DNA of 64,000 nt from Propionibacterium cyclohexanicum (GTDB lineage: Bacteria > Actinomycetota > Actinomycetes > Propionibacteriales > Propionibacteriaceae): NCBI RefSeq assembly GCF_900111365.1, contig NZ_FOGZ01000008.1, positions 48,957 through 112,956 on the forward strand, read 5' to 3'. The notes under the pieces are model-generated. The model was not told where the DNA came from. It was given only the letters and a program-made list of their open reading frames with translations, and searched no databases. Below are positions 20,432 through 31,201 of this stretch, in pieces. The translations under genes and the position numbers were made by a program. Positions within the stretch are counted from its first letter, which is position 1; the number at the start of each line of letters is the position of its first letter.

Positions 20432-21985
20432 ATGACTCGTCGAGGGCGAGTGCCTATGCGAACGCTGAGTGTCTCTGTTGCCGCTGTATCCATGCTCCTT
20501 CTCCCGTTGCCAGCCTTGGCCGACCCTGCCAGTCCACCCACAGCTACCCCATTGCCCACAGCTACGGTCTCCACGGCCACTTCGACCGCTTCTGTGATGT
20601 CCCCCGCGCCAGCCATGGCCTCCCCGAGCATCACCGTTGGTGCTTCCGAAGAGCTCCCGAGACGTGCTCAAGCCACCGACACAGGAAGCGCCGCTGTAAT
20701 CAACACTGCAGTCGCGGCGCGGGGAGTAGCCAGCGTGGAGCCCGCCCCACTTGGTTCCTCTAGCCAAGGCGCCGATCACGTCAGTTCGCAGCAGCTAGGC
20801 CAATCCATGTTCGTCACGCCTCGCGTCTCCATGTTCACTGTCTCTCCCGGGCTGTCGCAGTTCTATTACGCACTCGGCGGACCCACCGGACGACTCGGCC
20901 AGGCGACCGGCCCGGAAACCCCCATCGGATCCGGCTCCTACCAGAGCTACCAAGGCGGACGCATCTACTGGAGCTACCCCACCGGAGGCCACGCCGTCTT
21001 CAACGGCGCCATGCTCGACCAATACCTCGCCAACGGCGGACCCACCGGACGACTCGGATTCCCCACCACCAACGAAACCCCCATCGGATCCGGCTCCTAC
21101 CTGAGCTACCAAGGCGGACGCATCTACTGGAGCTACCCCACCGGAGGCCACGCCGTCTTCAACGGCGCCATGCTCGACCAATACCTCGCCAACGGCGGAC
21201 CCACCGGACGACTCGGATTCCCCACCACCAACGAAACCCCCATCGGATCCGGCTCCTACCTGAGCTACCAAGGCGGACGCATCTACTGGAGCTACCCCAC
21301 CGGAGGCCACGCCGTCTTCAACGGCGCCATGCTCGACCAATACCTCGCCAACGGCGGACCCACCGGACGACTCGGATTCCCCACCACCAACGAAACCCCC
21401 TCGTCAGCAACAAGCACTTACCAGCAATATCAGGGAGGAATAATTTACTGGTCGGCCAATGATGGTGTTTCGACACTCACCACATCACAACAAATCGCCG
21501 CTCAAATCCTGTCCGATGGCGGCTTCAGCAATGCCCAAGCTATTGTCCAGGCCGCCCATGACACGGGTCTTCCCCTGGGTATCGCGGCTGCCCTCATGGC
21601 CAAGGAGTCGATGGGCGCCAATGTCTATGGTCATGACGCGGGCGGCGCCATGTCGGGGGCCGGCGAAGTTACCCAGCAGAATTTCACCCAGCAGTTCCTG
21701 CCGGCAATCCTGAGCGGAGCGATATCGAATGGCGTGGGACCGAGCCAGATCACTTATCCCGGATACTTCGTCCAAAACCAGAATCTGGCGTGGTGGGATC
21801 CGTATACGAATATGTGCTTCGGTTTCAAGCTCATGGCTGGCTATCTCAACGGAGATTACTCCGACGCCTCCCTCATCGCGGCCGGATCGACCTACAATTC
21901 CGGAACAGCGACAGGTGCCCCCTGGTACGGACAGTCATTCGACCAGCTAGCAGTCAACTGGACGAATCTGCTCGCGGGCACCTGA
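20432..21985 (+). CDS. Secreted LGFP-repeat protein with C-terminal lysozyme-like domain
   Basis: 517 residues. A signal peptide (RTLSVSVAAVSMLLLPLPALA) is followed by a Ser/Thr/Ala-rich linker, then four LGFP-type repeats whose cores read GGPTGRLGFPTTNE and QGGRIYWSYPTGGHAVFNGAM, and a C-terminal domain of about 170 residues. LGFP repeats are thought to bind arabinogalactan-type wall glycan. The C-terminal part contains AAALMAKESMGANVYG and VGPSQITYPGYF; the glutamate and the GPSQIT motif resemble goose-type/soluble lytic transglycosylase folds, so a wall hydrolase is likely. It sits opposite the galactofuran operon, which fits a wall-binding role. GGGGGAG precedes the chosen ATG closely; an ATG at 20456 is an alternative. 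Confidence 0.78.
   Translation: MTRRGRVPMRTLSVSVAAVSMLLLPLPALADPASPPTATPLPTATVSTATSTASVMSPAPAMASPSITVGASEELPRRAQATDTGSAAVINTAVAARGVASVEPAPLGSSSQGADHVSSQQLGQSMFVTPRVSMFTVSPGLSQFYYALGGPTGRLGQATGPETPIGSGSYQSYQGGRIYWSYPTGGHAVFNGAMLDQYLANGGPTGRLGFPTTNETPIGSGSYLSYQGGRIYWSYPTGGHAVFNGAMLDQYLANGGPTGRLGFPTTNETPIGSGSYLSYQGGRIYWSYPTGGHAVFNGAMLDQYLANGGPTGRLGFPTTNETPSSATSTYQQYQGGIIYWSANDGVSTLTTSQQIAAQILSDGGFSNAQAIVQAAHDTGLPLGIAAALMAKESMGANVYGHDAGGAMSGAGEVTQQNFTQQFLPAILSGAISNGVGPSQITYPGYFVQNQNLAWWDPYTNMCFGFKLMAGYLNGDYSDASLIAAGSTYNSGTATGAPWYGQSFDQLAVNWTNLLAGT
20921..21397 (+). repeat. Three tandem 159-bp repeats inside the LGFP protein gene
   Basis: Units 20921-21079, 21080-21238 and 21239-21397, each 53 codons. 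By eye units 2 and 3 are identical and unit 1 differs by a single base in the first stretch (CAG for CTG). Such near-identity indicates very recent copying or ongoing homogenisation, and the array is expected to change copy number by slippage or recombination. Confidence 0.9.
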
Positions 21986-22053
21986 GTCTGTCGCCGTCCA
22001 CTCCACCCCGCAAGCGACCCGGCCGGCTTCGAGTCGGACCTACTTCGTCTTGC

Positions 22054-23064
<1,011 letters not shown>

Positions 23065-23066
23065 CC

Positions 23067-23252
23067 ATGACCCCCCAATATGGAGATTTGCGACAAGCCA
23101 ACTGGGCGTACGAGAACGAGCCCATGATGGTCTTCACTCGTCTTGGAGCTGATCGCCAAAGCGGTCTGCCAGAGCTTACCGGGGCAGATGCAGCACTCGG
23201 TGGTGAAAGCAAGCCCTGCACCAATTCTTATCTAGAAGCCGAGGGGTGCTAA
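23067..23252 (+). pseudogene. Chimeric remnant: first codons of rmlCD joined to the tail of an unknown gene
   Basis: An open frame of 61 codons begins with the rmlCD start (MTPQY) at 23067 and then, at the end of the duplicated segment (23080), switches to unrelated sequence (GDLRQANWAYENEPMMVF and onward) ending YLEAEGC. The stop codon overlaps the GTG start of the next gene, as in a natural operon, so the downstream part is probably the 3' end of a lost gene once located before the membrane-protein gene. I do not recognise that gene. It may still be translated as a chimera. Confidence 0.6.
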
Positions 23253-25701
23253 CAGTAGTGCCAGACGTTGCAGAGTCGGTTGAGCCGCAAGTACCCCACA
23301 TCGCGAGACTTGATAAGCGAGATGCTAAATGGTTGTGCGCTCTCATACTGCTCACCGTGGGGCTATCCGTACTCCCGCTTTTATTTAATCACAACTATTA
23401 CTACATCGACGACAGCGCCGGTGGCTCATTCGGACAGTGGTACGAGCTAGGAAGACAACTTCTTTCAGGCCACTGGCCAATGCTCAACCCAGCAGCATGG
23501 ATGGCTGGAAACTATCTTGTGGATGGGCAGTGGGGGCTCTACAACCCATTAATATGGGTGATCGCGGTATTCTCCACCATAACGCCGTCGGCCGCAGGAT
23601 TCACGACAATCGTAAAGATTCTCTTTCTCCTGATAACGGCAACCGGAGTTTATGCGCTGGTTCGCTCATATAATACCAGACCTGCTTATGGTCTACTCGC
23701 TGGTCTGTCAGTGGCCTTTGCGGGCTGGACGTTCCATATGGACGCTGGTACATGGGTAACTAATCTGGAAGTCTTTTCTTACTTTCCGTGGGTCTTCTGG
23801 GGGCTACGCCACTGGGCTTTCTCTGCACGCCGGGCAGGCCTGACCTTTCTCGCGATCTATCTACTCATCACCACGGGCTATGTGCAGGGAGCCGTTGCAC
23901 TAATCATTGGGTTCGTCTCCATACTATTGGAGTGCATAGCCTACCGCCCCGCCAGAAGATTCGTCATTCGCGTGCTTCTCATGGGGCTTGCCGCAGCTCT
24001 CATTACCATTACAGTCTTTCTTCCAGGCTTGGCAAGCGTTGGTGTCACGACACGCTCGGGAGGGATTTCAAATAATGACTTCCTCACAGCCAACTTAAAC
24101 GGGCTCGCAGTGGGCTCAGTTCCAAACGCTCGGCCACAGGTCAATGGTTATTGGTCAGGAAACTATGTCGCTGTACCTATCACCTACATGGCATGGTTCC
24201 TCCCAGCACTTGCCTTGGTCCAATGGCGTCGTGTCAAGAACTCCATACCCGTTCTGCGAGGCATGGCTATTTTCGGTACACTCATGCTCCTGTTGACTAC
24301 AAGCCCCTCATCAGTGGGCCCACTGCGCTACCCAATACGAAACCTCCCTTGGCTCACTCTCGCGGTCATCGTCATGGCCTGTGTCACACTTGACCACGGG
24401 CTTGATCCCGCGCGGATAAACCGAAGGCAGATTGTTCTTTTCTGCTGTCTGACGATGGTCCCCTTCTGGATTTCTTACCGGGGGACACCAGAGCACTTCA
24501 AAGGGTTCATCGTTGCCGCTGGAGCCATTATTTCCGCTACGCTATTAGCAGTAATGATAACGAACCGTATGCTTCGGTTTTCGCACGTTCGCTCGCGAAC
24601 TCTCGGGCTATTCTTTGTGATCATTACAATTGCGGTGACTACCACCCAAACCATATATTTACATGGAACCTCATCACCATTCGGATGGAGCTTGGAGTCA
24701 AGCACGAAAGCCTTAGAGAAACCCCTACCAGGTGCCCACGGCGATGTACTCGTCATTGGATCCATACTAGATTTGAAGGGCACCACACCGTCTCCAAATA
24801 GTGCAGGAACCGGATTCCCGCCCAATATCCCGTCTGGCTATTGGACTGAGTCCTCGGCTGCAAATCTGTGGTACCTGAAGAGTAGCGTCAACACGCTAAA
24901 CCTCTACACCGCGGTGGGGAACAGTAGCGCTTCTCGAGACCTGTGTATGGAGACTTTCTACGGATTCACATGCCCTGATGCTTTCACAAAGCTCTTCACG
25001 AAAGATGCCACCACTGGCGAGACGTTGGCCGACTTGATGAGTCTTGACAGCGTCGTTGTCATCGTTCCTGCCAACTCAGATGCTCATCAAATCGCTACGA
25101 CATATTCGACACCGCAGGGCTGGCACATCGCTAACATAGGAACTTACACCGTAACGTGGGCGCGCGACCAAACGACACCGGTCATTGGGAGCCCAACGTG
25201 GAGTTCCAATGGTCTCAATTACGAAATTGTTTCGGAGACACCAACTACAGTGAAGCTGAGAATTAATTCTGTTCCTTCTGAAGGTGGCGATATCGTCTTC
25301 AGTCGTCTCGCATGGCCTGGGTATATGGCACGTGGTGCCGAGATCGCGACCCCCCTTCGCGGTTATCTACTGAGGGTCCACGTGCCGGCCAGTAACACTG
25401 GTGGCACAATTACTGTCCAATTCCGGCCTCCGCTCTGGAATCTGCAGGTGATTGCGCTTGCACTTTCTCTGCTCATCTGGCTGGGGCTGACTCTTTTCTC
25501 AATCCGATCCGGACGCCGCGACACGCGACTCCGGGGGGATGCTGAGCTTGTTGCTCATTGATGGACAATCCGAGCTCACTAGCTCTGCAAAAAGTGAAGA
25601 ACCCCCTTGGAATGACCTTTGGATGGAGTTCCGCAGAGTTCCATTGTCCTGGAGCGAACCTAGATGGTTCTAGCGAGGCAGGCTTGGGGCGTCAGCGGGG
25701 C
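23081..25701. other. Low-GC segment between the two rmlB copies
   Basis: The 2.6 kb of unique sequence between the direct repeats is visibly richer in A and T than the flanking DNA and uses many A/T-ending codons. It carries the remnant described above, one large membrane-protein gene and a 140-bp tail. Together with one repeat copy it makes a 3,656-bp unit that looks inserted. Confidence 0.7.
23246..25561 (+). CDS. Large polytopic membrane protein, YfhO-like
   Basis: 771 residues with about 12 membrane segments over roughly residues 28-480, then an extracytoplasmic domain of about 250 residues and a last membrane segment before a basic tail (IRSGRRDTRLRG). The first external loop carries YYYIDDSAGGSFGQWYELGR, with an acidic pair after the first membrane helix as in GT-C glycosyltransferases, and GHWPMLNP follows. 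This layout resembles YfhO/DUF6541-type proteins that transfer sugars from polyprenyl carriers, but I cannot name the substrate. Codon use is A/T-rich, unlike its neighbours, which indicates acquisition. The GTG start overlaps the preceding stop; a GTG four codons later is possible. Confidence 0.72.
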   Translation: MLTVVPDVAESVEPQVPHIARLDKRDAKWLCALILLTVGLSVLPLLFNHNYYYIDDSAGGSFGQWYELGRQLLSGHWPMLNPAAWMAGNYLVDGQWGLYNPLIWVIAVFSTITPSAAGFTTIVKILFLLITATGVYALVRSYNTRPAYGLLAGLSVAFAGWTFHMDAGTWVTNLEVFSYFPWVFWGLRHWAFSARRAGLTFLAIYLLITTGYVQGAVALIIGFVSILLECIAYRPARRFVIRVLLMGLAAALITITVFLPGLASVGVTTRSGGISNNDFLTANLNGLAVGSVPNARPQVNGYWSGNYVAVPITYMAWFLPALALVQWRRVKNSIPVLRGMAIFGTLMLLLTTSPSSVGPLRYPIRNLPWLTLAVIVMACVTLDHGLDPARINRRQIVLFCCLTMVPFWISYRGTPEHFKGFIVAAGAIISATLLAVMITNRMLRFSHVRSRTLGLFFVIITIAVTTTQTIYLHGTSSPFGWSLESSTKALEKPLPGAHGDVLVIGSILDLKGTTPSPNSAGTGFPPNIPSGYWTESSAANLWYLKSSVNTLNLYTAVGNSSASRDLCMETFYGFTCPDAFTKLFTKDATTGETLADLMSLDSVVVIVPANSDAHQIATTYSTPQGWHIANIGTYTVTWARDQTTPVIGSPTWSSNGLNYEIVSETPTTVKLRINSVPSEGGDIVFSRLAWPGYMARGAEIATPLRGYLLRVHVPASNTGGTITVQFRPPLWNLQVIALALSLLIWLGLTLFSIRSGRRDTRLRGDAELVAH

Positions 25702-25709
25702 CGTCTTGC

Positions 25710-26720
<1,011 letters not shown>

Positions 26721-26722
26721 CC

Positions 26723-28174
26723 ATGACCCCCCAATACTCCAAACCGCTCAGCGTCACGAAGACCCCGATTCCCGGATTCCTCCGCATTGACCTCACAGTG
26801 CACGGTGACAACCGTGGCTGGTTCAAGGAAAACTGGCAGCGGGCGAAGATGGTTGAGCTGGGGCTGCCAGACCTCGGGCCGGTGCAGAACAACATCTCGT
26901 TCAACAACGAGGCGGGGGTCACCCGTGGCATTCACGCCGAGCCGTGGGACAAGTTCATCTCGGTTGCCACCGGACGAGTCTTCGGTGCCTGGGTCGACCT
27001 CCGGCAGGGCCCAAGCTTCGGCGCGGTGTATACCTGCGAGATCGACCCCTCGGTCGCGGTCTATGTGCCTCAGGGCGTGGGCAATGCCTACCAGACGCTG
27101 GAGCCCAACACTGCCTACAGCTATCTGGTCAACGCCCACTGGTCGCCCGCGGCGAGCTATACCTTCCTCAACCTCGCCGACGAAACCGTTGCCATCCGCT
27201 GGCCGATCCCGTTGGACCAGGCGATCTTGTCCGACAAGGACAAGGGCCATCCGCGGCTCGCTGACGTAAAGCCATTCGTGCCTGCCGCCCCATCCGGTGA
27301 GCAGCCCAGGTCCGGTGAGCCCGCTGCCGGACGCCGGGTGCTCGTCACCGGGGCGAACGGCCAGCTGGGGCGTGAGCTGATGATCCAGCTGCCCAAGGCA
27401 GGCTTCAGCGTCACCGGAGTAGGCCATGGCGAGCTCGACATCACCGACGCATCGGCCGTCAAGGAATTCGACTGGTCCCAATTCGACACGATCGTGAATA
27501 CCGCGGCCTGGACCGATGTCGACGGTGCCGAGACTCTCGCGGGCCGGCGCGCAGCCTGGGCAGTCAATGCGACGGGCCCAGCGAATCTTGCACAGGCCGC
27601 TCTGGAACACCGACTTACGCTGGTGCACATCTCCAGCGAGTACGTCTTCGACGGGACGGTCTCGCCTCATACCGAGGACGAGCCGCTGAGCCCGCTCGGC
27701 GTCTACGGACAGTCGAAGGCAGCCGGCGACCTCGCTGTGGCTATTGTGCATGACCACTACATCGTGCGCACCAGTTGGCTCATCGGCGACGGCAAGAACT
27801 TCGTTGCGACGATGGCCGGGCTCGCCAACCGAGGTATCAGCCCGAAGGTCGTTGACGACCAGATCGGGCGCCTCACCTTCACCGAGGATCTCGCTGCGGG
27901 CATCATCCATCTGCTCACCACCCGCCCACAGTTTGGCATCTACAACATCACCAACGAGGGCGAACCCATGACCTGGGCCGACATAGCCAAGGACGTGTTC
28001 GCATTCAATGGCCAATCGGCTGAACAGGTGACACCGGTATCAACCGAAGTGTATTTCGCAAATCGATCCTGCGCACCGCGCCCGAAGTCCAGCGTCCTCG
28101 ACCTCACTAAGATCACTTCTACCGGACTCATCCCGCCTGACGCCCGTGAGCGGATGAGGGAGCACTTGTCATGA
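26723..28174 (+). CDS. rmlCD: Fused dTDP-4-dehydrorhamnose 3,5-epimerase / reductase (RmlC-RmlD)
   Basis: 483 residues combining the last two steps of dTDP-L-rhamnose synthesis. Residues 1 to about 190 are an RmlC cupin (DNRGWFKENWQ, NNISFNNEAGVTRGIHAEPWDK, VYVPQGVGNAYQTLE). A Pro/Ser/Gly-rich linker follows, then from about 202 an RmlD SDR (RVLVTGANGQLGRELM, VNTAAWTDVDGAE, ISSEYVFDG, YGQSKAAGD). The fusion ties epimerase and reductase activities together. It follows rmlB by two bases. The first 14 bases are duplicated at 23067. Confidence 0.94.
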   Translation: MTPQYSKPLSVTKTPIPGFLRIDLTVHGDNRGWFKENWQRAKMVELGLPDLGPVQNNISFNNEAGVTRGIHAEPWDKFISVATGRVFGAWVDLRQGPSFGAVYTCEIDPSVAVYVPQGVGNAYQTLEPNTAYSYLVNAHWSPAASYTFLNLADETVAIRWPIPLDQAILSDKDKGHPRLADVKPFVPAAPSGEQPRSGEPAAGRRVLVTGANGQLGRELMIQLPKAGFSVTGVGHGELDITDASAVKEFDWSQFDTIVNTAAWTDVDGAETLAGRRAAWAVNATGPANLAQAALEHRLTLVHISSEYVFDGTVSPHTEDEPLSPLGVYGQSKAAGDLAVAIVHDHYIVRTSWLIGDGKNFVATMAGLANRGISPKVVDDQIGRLTFTEDLAAGIIHLLTTRPQFGIYNITNEGEPMTWADIAKDVFAFNGQSAEQVTPVSTEVYFANRSCAPRPKSSVLDLTKITSTGLIPPDARERMREHLS

Positions 28175-28252
28175 GGCTTCCCACCCAATTCTTTCCTCAC
28201 ACACATCCCGGCCCCAACCAGGCCAACCACCAAACGAAGGGGGACGCCACAG

Positions 28253-29281
28253 ATGCCTGACTCCCAGACACATGACGACCCACAGATTGTCCATAGCGTG
28301 TCGGTTGTCATCCCTGTGTACAAGGGTGAAGACACGCTCCCGGGGCTCATCTCCGAAATAGCCCCGTTCACAGAGAGGTCTGTCACACCCGACGGTCACC
28401 ACTACAAGGTGGACTTGGTCTACCCGGTGTGGGACAACGGCCCTGATCACTCCGATGACACGATCCGCCAGCTGGCGGACCAATGGGAGTTCATCCATCC
28501 GGTCTGGCTTTCACGGAATTACGGCCAGCACCCCGCAACCATCGCTGGCATGGCGTCCACCTCCAGCGACTGGATAGTGACGATGGACGAAGACGGTCAG
28601 CACGACCCGAGCGATATCGCCAAGCTCCTCGATACAGCCCTGCGCGAAAAGGCAACGCTAGTCTACGCAAAGCCCCTGAACCCACCACCTCACGGCGCCT
28701 TCCGCAATTGGGCTTCCGGTGCAGCCAAGCGCTTCTTGTCGCGCGTGATGGGAACAGCGCGAGCGACTGACTTCAACAGTTTCCGGCTCGTGCTCGGTGA
28801 GACCGGACGGGCATTGGCGGCATATGCAGGACCTGGCGTATACCTCGACGTCGCGCTCGGCTGGATCACGAAGAAGACGGTTACGTGCCCGGTCACGCTT
28901 CGTCAAGAATCGCGCCCTTCAGGTTACCGGCTCAAGACCCTCATCTCGCACTTCCTGCGCATGGTGGTGACGAGCGGCACTCGAGGTTTACGGCTGGTGA
29001 CGCTGACCGGCCTCCTGTTCGGTGCAGTCGGCATTCTCCTGACCATCTCACTCATCATCACTGCATTGATCAGCCCTGCCCCGGTGCAGGGCTGGACCTC
29101 CTTGATGTGTGTCTCCCTCATCGGCACTGGCGTCATTCTGGCGTCCATGGGTATCGTCGCCGAGTACATCGGCGTATGCGTCAATACAGCCATGGGAAAG
29201 CCCTTGTACCTCATCACCTCGGATCCGGGAGATGGCCCATTAGGCCTCGATGACATGACCAGTCAATTGAAGAAGTCCTGA
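28253..29281 (+). CDS. GT2 glycosyltransferase with C-terminal membrane anchor (DPM1/ArnC-like)
   Basis: 342 residues. The GT-A domain reads VSVVIPVYKGEDTLPGL, WLSRNYGQHPATIAGM and the metal site MDEDGQHDP. Two hydrophobic segments near residues 245-310 (LVTLTGLLFGAVGILL and GVILASMGIVAEYIG) are typical of polyprenyl-phosphate sugar transferases such as ArnC, GtrB and DPM1. It probably charges polyprenyl phosphate with a sugar for extracytoplasmic GT-C enzymes, possibly the YfhO-like protein. It lies 78 bp after rmlCD in the same direction, with AAGGGGG upstream of the ATG. Confidence 0.85.
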   Translation: MPDSQTHDDPQIVHSVSVVIPVYKGEDTLPGLISEIAPFTERSVTPDGHHYKVDLVYPVWDNGPDHSDDTIRQLADQWEFIHPVWLSRNYGQHPATIAGMASTSSDWIVTMDEDGQHDPSDIAKLLDTALREKATLVYAKPLNPPPHGAFRNWASGAAKRFLSRVMGTARATDFNSFRLVLGETGRALAAYAGPGVYLDVALGWITKKTVTCPVTLRQESRPSGYRLKTLISHFLRMVVTSGTRGLRLVTLTGLLFGAVGILLTISLIITALISPAPVQGWTSLMCVSLIGTGVILASMGIVAEYIGVCVNTAMGKPLYLITSDPGDGPLGLDDMTSQLKKS

Positions 29282-30232
29282 ATGGGTCCGACTTGGGTCA
29301 TAGGTGGTGGCGGTCTCCTCGGTTCAGCAGTTGTTGATCGGCTCACCCGTGACGGAGCTAGTCTCATTCACCAGCCTATTCACTGGGCACAGCCCGAGAG
29401 AATCCCCAGTGATTTCTCAGCGGGTATCGCACAACTGCTAGCGGCACATCGCGACGCTCCAGACAACGAGAACCTGGCAGTTATCTGGTGCGCGGGCGCG
29501 GGCGTGCCCAGCTCGCCACAATCCGTGTTCGACCAAGAAGTCACGAACTTCCAAGCATTCTTGGGGCGTCTGAGCACGTTGCCGAGCCAAGTCCTCATGG
29601 GCCTTCGAATGTTCTACGCCTCGTCTGCCGGGGCCGTCTACGCCGGCGTAGGCGCACCGCCCTACGACGAAACGAGCCCTGTCAGGCCATTGGCACCCTA
29701 TGGCGATGCGAAGCTGGCGATGGAAGAGGCTCTGAACCGCTTCAGCAAGAGCACTGGTGCGCGGGTCGTGGCTGGAAGGATCTCAAATCTCTACGGCCCA
29801 GGACAGGATCTCACCAAGGCCCAGGGCCTTGTCTCCGCCCTCCTGATGGGCTCGCTCAGTCGCCGCCCCATCCAGATCTACGTGTCTTTGGACACAATCA
29901 GGGACTACTTGTTCGTCACCGATGCCGCAGATCTGGCGATCAGCTGCCTCGAGTACCTCGACGCCGAAAGCCCGGGCAGCTACCGAATGAAGATCCTGTG
30001 TTCGGGTACGGGCACGACGATCAGCGCGCTGCTCGGCCTGACTCGCCTTGTGGTAGGTCGCAAACCGTTGATCGTCCAGAGTGCATCGCGTCTGGCCAAA
30101 GTCCAGACTCGCGACCTGACCATGCGCTCAGTGGTCTGGTCACAACTCGGTCACCGAACTGCTGTGGGCATGGTTGACGGGCTGGGTCGCACCTACCGCG
30201 ACCTACTCCGACGTAGGACAGCAGGTGAATAA
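29282..30232 (+). CDS. NAD-dependent epimerase/dehydratase family protein
   Basis: 316-residue extended SDR. The N-terminal cofactor loop is VIGGGGLLGSAVVDRL, the active-site strand is FYASSAGAVYAG and YGDAKLAMEEAL supplies the Tyr-x3-Lys pair. NLYGPGQDL is the substrate-side block shared with nucleotide-sugar epimerases. The ATG directly follows the stop of the preceding GT2 gene, so the two are co-translated. Substrate is unknown; a nucleotide or lipid-linked sugar is likely. Confidence 0.82.
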   Translation: MGPTWVIGGGGLLGSAVVDRLTRDGASLIHQPIHWAQPERIPSDFSAGIAQLLAAHRDAPDNENLAVIWCAGAGVPSSPQSVFDQEVTNFQAFLGRLSTLPSQVLMGLRMFYASSAGAVYAGVGAPPYDETSPVRPLAPYGDAKLAMEEALNRFSKSTGARVVAGRISNLYGPGQDLTKAQGLVSALLMGSLSRRPIQIYVSLDTIRDYLFVTDAADLAISCLEYLDAESPGSYRMKILCSGTGTTISALLGLTRLVVGRKPLIVQSASRLAKVQTRDLTMRSVVWSQLGHRTAVGMVDGLGRTYRDLLRRRTAGE

Positions 30233-30250
30233 CGTGAAAGGAAATGTTTC

Positions 30251-31135
30251 GTGACCCCACGAGTTTCAGTCGTCATTCCCGCGTACAACAATGCCAAGTA
30301 TATTCGCGCGACCCTCCAATCGGTCCTCTCACAGGACTACGACGACTACGAGGTAGTAATCGCCGATCACTCCTCTGCCGATGGGACGGCTGCGGTCATC
30401 AAAGAATTCAGCCATGATCCCCGTTTGCGCATATTGTCTCCGACCCCAGCGGGCGGCGGCGCACAGCACAACTGGCAGAGGGTCACCGATGAAGCACGTG
30501 GCGAACTGCTCAAGCTCGTTTGCGGGGATGATCTGATCGACTCCAGCCTGCTCTCACGCCAGGTCCAGGCTTTCGACGAATCTCCAGAGCTCACGCTGTG
30601 CTCGGCGCGACGCCGGCTCATCGACGAGGACGGCAAAACCATCATTGCCTCTCGTGGCGTTCCTTCCCGCCTGTGGGGTCACCATCCGGGAACCGAGGCC
30701 GTCCGTGCCACGATCCGCGGCGGTACGAACATATTCGGAGAGCCCGGCTGTGTCATGATGCGCAGGGATGCCCTTGCCATGATCGGCGGCTGGGACAACA
30801 CAAATCCCTATGTCATTGATGAACGAACGTGCTGCCGAGTATTGCTTGTCGATGCCGAGGCAGGCAGGGGCGGATTCTTCGGCAGCGGAGAAGCTCTCGC
30901 CGCCTTCCGTATCAGTTCCACCCAGTGGTCAGTCCGGTTGGCCAACTCGCAATCGGATCAAGTCGCGCAATTCCATGCCGACATGCTGCGGGAGTACCCT
31001 GATGCGGTCACCCCCTCAGATGTCCGTATCGGCAATCTGCGTGCCCGAGCGGTGGCCTATTGCCGCCGCGCCGTCTACCTGGGGCTGGGCTTCCGAGGTG
31101 TCGGAAGGCGGAACAAAGTGGTGTCCCATGACTGA
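30251..31135 (+). CDS. GT2 family glycosyltransferase
   Basis: 294 residues with the GT-A core VSVVIPAYNNAKYIRATLQSVLSQ, VVIADHSSADGT and LLKLVCGDDLID, where GDD sits in place of DXD. It is the last gene of the plus-strand rhamnose/glycan series and starts with GTG preceded by GAAAGGAAA. Donor and acceptor are not predictable. A transposase remnant begins immediately downstream. Confidence 0.82.
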   Translation: MTPRVSVVIPAYNNAKYIRATLQSVLSQDYDDYEVVIADHSSADGTAAVIKEFSHDPRLRILSPTPAGGGAQHNWQRVTDEARGELLKLVCGDDLIDSSLLSRQVQAFDESPELTLCSARRRLIDEDGKTIIASRGVPSRLWGHHPGTEAVRATIRGGTNIFGEPGCVMMRRDALAMIGGWDNTNPYVIDERTCCRVLLVDAEAGRGGFFGSGEALAAFRISSTQWSVRLANSQSDQVAQFHADMLREYPDAVTPSDVRIGNLRARAVAYCRRAVYLGLGFRGVGRRNKVVSHD

Positions 31136-31201
31136 GCGCAGGTGCCGGATCATAAGAAATCTGCTGACACGCGACATCTCGCTCTGTATTGCCCGCCCAC
31201 G

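Noticed and set aside
20795..21340. Minus-strand frame with perfect internal repeats opposite the LGFP gene
   Set aside because: The repeats simply mirror the 159-bp units of the real gene; composition (VEDGVASGGVAPVDAS) is that of a shadow.
20921..21397. CRISPR-like array
   Set aside because: The 159-bp units are contiguous coding repeats without spacers, and no cas genes are present.
23081..25701. Insertion by a conventional transposon
   Set aside because: No transposase, terminal inverted repeats or short target duplication; the ends are defined by rmlB homology instead.
28171..28261. Small reading frame overlapping the end of rmlCD
   Set aside because: It starts in an ATGA overlap but is only about 29 codons, Pro/His-rich, and matches nothing; more likely the leader of the GT2 gene.
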